45,510 bases of DNA, taken from positions 23,321 through 68,830 of the forward strand of contig NZ_NGFP01000001.1 in NCBI RefSeq assembly GCF_002149035.1, given 5' to 3'. The notes below the pieces were generated by a model, which searched no databases, was not told the origin of the DNA, and was given only the letters and a program-made list of their open reading frames with translations. Shown here piece by piece: positions 41,325 to 45,510 of this stretch. A program made the position numbers and the translations under genes. Position 1 is the first letter of the stretch. The number at the start of each line of letters is the position of its first letter. Source of the DNA: Streptosporangium minutum (GTDB lineage Bacteria > Actinomycetota > Actinomycetes > Streptosporangiales > Streptosporangiaceae).

Positions 41325-42443
41325 ATGAACCCTGCGAACGCCGCCCGTATCCCGCTGGTCTGCCGACCCAAACCCCCCGGGCTTCCACTGGACAAGCGCA
41401 TTGCAGAGCTCACCGCGCTGACCGCCGAAACACCCGGCGCGGACCACTCCAAGCGGGTGGCCCGCGCCTGCGGTGTCCTCAACTTCTCCGCGCTCATCGC
41501 CTCCGACAGCGGCATGCCCGACCTGGCAGCCGAACTGTGCTGGCGGCAGCACAAGGTCTTCGCCGAAGCCGAGAGCCTGGACCAGGACATCGCCGTGATG
41601 TCGCTGATGCCGCTGGTGAACATCGCCCGGCTCCTGATCCGCGAAGGTGAAGGCAGCGCTGCCTTCGCGGTGCTTCAGCAGTTGTACCGGGCCGCCGAGC
41701 AGCGCGGCGCCACCGTCATCCGCGATCACGCCGTCGACCTGTCGCCGTTGATCCGGACCGTCGCAGACCATCGCACGATCTGTACGGAGCTGTGGGTCGC
41801 CCTGCTGATCGACGGCGCCAGAGCCCTCGCGAGCGTCGGCCGTTGGACCGAGGCAGCCGAATCCATGGCCGCGCACCGCGGCGTCGGTCAGCGGCTTCTC
41901 GACGGCCGCCAGCTCACGATCATGTCGCTGATGGAACAGGGCCTCCCGCAGCAGGCCGCCACCATGATCGACTCCAGCGTTCTTACGGAGCCCTGGGAGA
42001 ACGCCGTCGCCGCCATCCTGCGCGTCTACTGCCGTCCTCCGACCACGCCGACACCACAGGACGAACTGGACCATGCGGGGTGGGAAACTCTCGCGCTGAT
42101 CACCGCCCCCGACCCGATGACCGCAGCGTTCCGGACTCGGCTCGCCCTGACCATGCTCGACCTGACCGCCGACCGACCCACGGCACACGACTCCGACCTG
42201 CGGTCCACTGTCGTCGGCGTGGCCTGCACAGACGCCTATGCTGCCCGAGAGGTCATGGGACACCACGGGATGCGCTCCCGCATGACCCCGCAGCAGGAAC
42301 AGGAAGTCGCCGGCGTACTCACCGCCTCGGGGTTCGGCGCCGGGTACCTCCCAGCAGCCCACCTGGATGCCCTTACTGCCGCAGTCCGCCACGGCGAGGA
42401 CAACCTGCGCGCCCTGCTTACCGAGCTACACGGAGCGGCCTGA
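41325..42443 (+). CDS. Helical-repeat accessory protein of the lanthipeptide cluster
   Basis: A 372-residue, TPR-like helical protein (LIASDSGMPDLAAELCWRQH, LLIREGEGSAAFAVLQQLYR, LASVGRWTEAAESMAAHRGV). No catalytic motif is seen. The ATG has GGAG seven bases upstream, 16 bp after the methyltransferase gene, so it is the last gene of the operon. Similar helical proteins accompany FxLD clusters; their role is unknown to me. Confidence 0.7.
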   Translation: MNPANAARIPLVCRPKPPGLPLDKRIAELTALTAETPGADHSKRVARACGVLNFSALIASDSGMPDLAAELCWRQHKVFAEAESLDQDIAVMSLMPLVNIARLLIREGEGSAAFAVLQQLYRAAEQRGATVIRDHAVDLSPLIRTVADHRTICTELWVALLIDGARALASVGRWTEAAESMAAHRGVGQRLLDGRQLTIMSLMEQGLPQQAATMIDSSVLTEPWENAVAAILRVYCRPPTTPTPQDELDHAGWETLALITAPDPMTAAFRTRLALTMLDLTADRPTAHDSDLRSTVVGVACTDAYAAREVMGHHGMRSRMTPQQEQEVAGVLTASGFGAGYLPAAHLDALTAAVRHGEDNLRALLTELHGAA

Positions 42444-42539
42444 GCCGACCTAGGATCGCTACTCCGGCCGTGGTTGCGAACCCCGCACTCCAATCACGGC
42501 AACCGCCCGGCGCAGGCCCGAATCGGGCGGCGCGGCCGT

Positions 42540-43065
42540 GGGACGACGCTACTGGAGAGCCACCAGCCGCTGGCCCGTGCCGCCGCCCAGGCCCTCTGTC
42601 GGGCCCGAACGCCGACTGGACCCAGAACACCGCCATCGACGACGATCACGGGCATGGCCGCACCGAACGCCAGACCATCTGCACCGTGCAGACCGACGAC
42701 ACGCTGTTCCCCGGCGCCCGCCAAGCCTTCCAGCTCCGCTGCGACGTCGGTGACCTGGACGGCGCCTGGACCAGCAAAGAGATCGTGTACAGCATCACCA
42801 GCCTGCCCGCCGAAGCGGCCAGCCCCGCCCGCCTCAACCATTACGAACGCGCGCACTGGGGCGTGGAAAACCGGCTCCACTGGGTCCGCGACGTAACGTT
42901 CCGGGAGGATCACTCCCAGCTCAGAACAGGTAGCGCGCCCAGAGCCCTGGCCAGCTTCCGGAATCTGGCGATCAGCACCAGCGCCTGGCCGATCGAGCCA
43001 ACATCGCCCACGCTCGCCGTGACCTCTTCGACCGCGATGCCGCTTTCGCCGTCTACAGCACCTGA
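42540..43065 (+). pseudogene. Broken ISAs1-type transposase (C-terminal part)
   Basis: The DDE-transposase C-terminus is recognisable: DDDHGHGRTERQTICTVQTD, then NHYERAHWGVENRLHWVRDV and TFREDHSQLRTGSAPRALAS. Upstream, QPLARAAAQAL lies in another frame, and downstream RANIAHARRDLFDRDAAFAV, leading to a stop at 43063-43065, lies in a third. So there are at least two frameshifts and the N-terminal half is missing. No inverted repeats were found. It marks a past insertion between the RiPP cluster and the OLD nuclease gene. Confidence 0.75.
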
Positions 43066-43498
43066 TCAACATGCCGGAATTGGACATAGCGAATTAACGC
43101 CGGGGCCCTGGCCGCCACCCCAAGACGCTTGCCTGCATCAACGAGTAAGCGGGGTGCCTGATCGCAAGGGGGCGATTCACCAGGACCACCAGGCAGCAAA
43201 TGTTGACATTCAAGACATTTCGTGTCTTTTGTCTTCCCTGCTATACACGCCCACCGAGAATATAACAATTCGATCTCCGAATGCCGCTCCTGCGTTGATT
43301 GATATCTTTGGATGGATCTACTTTTACCTTTCATCTTCTCGTTTTATGGATGGAAGTATGCGTCCGGACCGGGAGCCTTGGCCTGTCCGTGGTCACCAGC
43401 CATCCAAGTGACTCAAGCTGCGACGCAGAAAGTGTCGTACCTCCCCGCTAGCATGACTGACCGTCCGTTAAGGGTTTCTCCAGGCCGAAAGGCCATAG
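43066..43498. other. AT-richer intergenic region
   Basis: 433 bp with no convincing gene. From about 43197 to 43360 the composition is far more AT-rich than the surroundings (ATATAACAATTCG and TACTTTTACCTTTC). A short hairpin AAGACA/TGTCTT followed by TTGTCTT (43212-43233) is a possible weak terminator. The low GC suggests recently acquired sequence or the promoter of the next gene. Confidence 0.5.
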
Positions 43499-45510
43499 AT
43501 GATCATCTCTGCTGTTCTCATTCGGTTCTTCCGCTCGTTCAACTTCGACTACCTCCGCAAGGCCCACGAGAACTTCACCCCCGCCCCCTGGGATGTCCTG
43601 GAGTCAGACGACTTGCAGTACCCCTTCGTCAGGGTGCCGCTGGAAGCCACCGTGACCACCGTGGTCGGGGCCAACGAGTCGGGGAAGAGTCAACTGCTCT
43701 CCGCGATCAAGTGCGCACTGACTGGCGTGGGTATCGAGCGAGGGGACTTCTGCCGGTACTCGCAGTTCTTCGCGGTGAACAGGTCGATGGCCTTCCCCGA
43801 CTTCGGACTCGAATTCCGAAACCTGGAGGAGAACGAGCGGACCATCCTCGCCAAAGCCTGCAAGATCACTATCGATGAGGGCCTGACGACCTTCATACTG
43901 TTCCGCATCAACGGCAAAGACCCCGAGGTCTACATCCCGCAGAACAACGGGTGGGAACGGCACACTGTCCACGACAAGAAGGCATTGAACACCCTCCTGC
44001 CACACTGGTTCGAGATCGACACAAACGTGGCGCTGCCGGACAGTGTGCCGATCAGGTACCTCGCCGAAGGCAAGTCGTCGGCACAGACCGGGCCACGCAA
44101 GGAACGCCATTCCTTCATCAAGCTGATCATGGAGAATGCTCCCTCATTGTTCGGAGCCTCCTCCGAGCGGGACACCTCAGTAGCGCCCACGCTCGCGAGC
44201 GCTTTCGCAGCGGCAAACCAATCCACAGAGTCGCACGATCGTCAACTCGCACTCGCCGACGACCTGTTGCTGAAGGTCGCCACGATCAGCCGTATCGCCT
44301 TTCAGGAGTTGCTCAAGGCCGTCGAGAGCGGCCGGGACGGTTTCGCCAATGGCATCGTCGAGCGGATGAACCGCACGCTTGCGGCGTCGCTGAACTTCCC
44401 CAAGTGGTGGTCCCAGGACAACCAATTCCAACTGCTGCTCACCCTGCGGGACCAGGATCTTGTCTTCACCATCCGGGACCGCACGGGCACCGAGTACTCC
44501 GCCGATGAGCGCAGCGGCGGGCTGAAATACTTTCTCAGCTACTTCGTGCAGTACCTCGCCCACGAGCCGCCGAAGTCCGCCGTCCCCGAGATCCTTCTGA
44601 TGGATGAGCCGGACGCGTATCTGTCCAGCGCGGGCCAACAGGACCTGCTTCGCATCTTCGAGGACTTCGCCAATCCGCAGAATCCGGACCGTCAGCCCTG
44701 CCAGGTCGTCTACGTGACGCACTCACCGTTCCTGATCGACAAGAACCACGGTGAGCGTATCCGTGTCCTGGAGAAGGGCGACGGCGACGAGGGGACCCGA
44801 GTGGTGCGGAACGCCGCCCGTAACCACTACGAGCCGTTGCGTTCGGCGTTCGGCAGCTTCGTCGCGGAGACGACCTTCATCAGCAACTGCAACCTGGTTC
44901 TGGAAGGCATGTCCGACCAGGTCATGCTCGCCAGCATGTCCGCGCGGCTGCGTCGGCAGAGGGTTGCCTCGATGGACAACCTTGACCTCAACACGCTGAC
45001 CCTCGTGCCCGCGGGATCAGCATCTCAAATTCCGTACCTCGTTTACCTCGCTCGTGGCCGGGATGTCGATCGGCCTGCACTGATCGTGCTGCTTGACAGC
45101 GATTCGTCGGGCGACCAAGCGGTCAAGGCACTGAAGAAGGGCCCGAACGGCAAGCCGGCAATCGACGAGAAGTTCGTCCTGCAACTGGGCGATTTGCCCT
45201 CGAACGAACTCATCAGCACCTACCCGGATGGTGTGGTGGCGATCGAGGACCTCATCCCGCTGACGATCGCCATTCCAGCCGTCAAGCAGTACGCCAAAGA
45301 ATTCCTCGCTCCCCAAGAAGCAGCCGCGTTGGAGGCCCTCACTCCCGAGGACGTTTCTTTCGACGACACCTCCGGGACTCACGATGCTCTTGAAAGAGCG
45401 GCGGCGGCGAGGGTCGAAGGATTCCACCTGGACAAGGTCGGGTTTGCCCGCAGCGTTGTGGACGTCGTCAACCGCGACGACGACCTTACGGAAGCGGCCG
45501 CGATCATGGA
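43499..45510 (+). CDS. OLD-family ATP-dependent nuclease (3' end outside window)
   Basis: At least 670 residues. An ABC/SMC-type ATPase has Walker A VGANESGKSQLL near residue 55, Walker B ILLMDEPDAYL near 363 and a THSPFLID switch. A TOPRIM nuclease domain follows, with LVLEGMSDQ near 464 and LIVLLDSDSSGDQ near 530. Such OLD proteins are often phage-defence effectors, alone or beside a UvrD-like helicase (Gabija). The partner, if any, would lie beyond 45510. The ATG at 43499 has AAAGG six bases upstream. Confidence 0.85.
   Translation, partial: MIISAVLIRFFRSFNFDYLRKAHENFTPAPWDVLESDDLQYPFVRVPLEATVTTVVGANESGKSQLLSAIKCALTGVGIERGDFCRYSQFFAVNRSMAFPDFGLEFRNLEENERTILAKACKITIDEGLTTFILFRINGKDPEVYIPQNNGWERHTVHDKKALNTLLPHWFEIDTNVALPDSVPIRYLAEGKSSAQTGPRKERHSFIKLIMENAPSLFGASSERDTSVAPTLASAFAAANQSTESHDRQLALADDLLLKVATISRIAFQELLKAVESGRDGFANGIVERMNRTLAASLNFPKWWSQDNQFQLLLTLRDQDLVFTIRDRTGTEYSADERSGGLKYFLSYFVQYLAHEPPKSAVPEILLMDEPDAYLSSAGQQDLLRIFEDFANPQNPDRQPCQVVYVTHSPFLIDKNHGERIRVLEKGDGDEGTRVVRNAARNHYEPLRSAFGSFVAETTFISNCNLVLEGMSDQVMLASMSARLRRQRVASMDNLDLNTLTLVPAGSASQIPYLVYLARGRDVDRPALIVLLDSDSSGDQAVKALKKGPNGKPAIDEKFVLQLGDLPSNELISTYPDGVVAIEDLIPLTIAIPAVKQYAKEFLAPQEAAALEALTPEDVSFDDTSGTHDALERAAAARVEGFHLDKVGFARSVVDVVNRDDDLTEAAAIM

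Noticed and set aside
41792-43411. One 539-residue protein spanning the accessory gene end, the transposase and the AT-rich gap
   Set aside because: The frame links unrelated sequence; only about 42600-42980 resembles a transposase, with frameshifts on both sides.

Overview
The window is high-GC actinobacterial DNA. A chaplin-type hydrophobic surface protein, an SsgA-like sporulation/division protein and a streptomycete-style RiPP cluster point to a filamentous, sporulating actinomycete. Something like the Streptosporangiales fits, but the order is an inference and not proven here.

Layout. (1) 1-3198: chromosomal-looking genes, all leftward: a chaplin-like repeat protein (cut by the window edge), a secreted or membrane protein of unknown function and an M20 metallopeptidase. 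(2) 3199-3284: tRNA-Leu(GAG). (3) 3226-16765: one long leftward gene train typical of an actinomycete integrative and conjugative element (AICE). It holds a large serine integrase whose 3' end lies antisense inside the tRNA, an excisionase-like HTH protein, a GntR/UTRA repressor with a DNA-binding-less UTRA partner, a replication-type winged-helix protein, a TraB/FtsK-like translocase, Spd-like membrane proteins, a Nudix protein, an SsgA-like protein and a lone Pycsar-type membrane protein. (4) 16951-31052: a complete type I-E CRISPR-Cas system. An eight-gene operon (cas3-cse1-cse2-cas7-cas5-cas6e-cas1-cas2) sits between two arrays of 53 and 31 repeats that both run outward from related leaders. 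(5) 31174-31197: a second copy of the tRNA-Leu 3' end (23 of 24 bases), taken as the right attachment site, so the CRISPR-Cas system appears to be cargo of a roughly 28 kb AICE. Just outside it lies a decayed C-terminus of a second, related integrase. This suggests a tandem of elements at this tRNA.

(6) 31428-42443: a WbqC-like protein, an HTH-TPR-DUF218 fusion regulator, several small conserved unknowns and an FxLD-type lanthipeptide cluster: precursor peptide, LanB-type dehydratase, LanC cyclase, fused elimination-domain/PIMT-like methyltransferase and a helical accessory protein. (7) 42540-45510: a broken ISAs1-type transposase, an AT-richer gap and an OLD-family ATPase/TOPRIM nuclease that runs off the end.

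How the parts may work together. The GntR-like repressor probably controls the xis-to-int gene train through a motif found upstream of both xis and the repressor operon. Replication may start from a DnaA box and repeats inside the rep-like gene. Phased TGTCAC repeats just downstream of traB are a candidate transfer locus. The CRISPR system would defend host and element against competing DNA. The most unusual observations are the AICE-borne I-E system, the integrase tail that would differ between integrated and excised forms, the leader embedded in cas2, and the three repeat-rich DNA sites.
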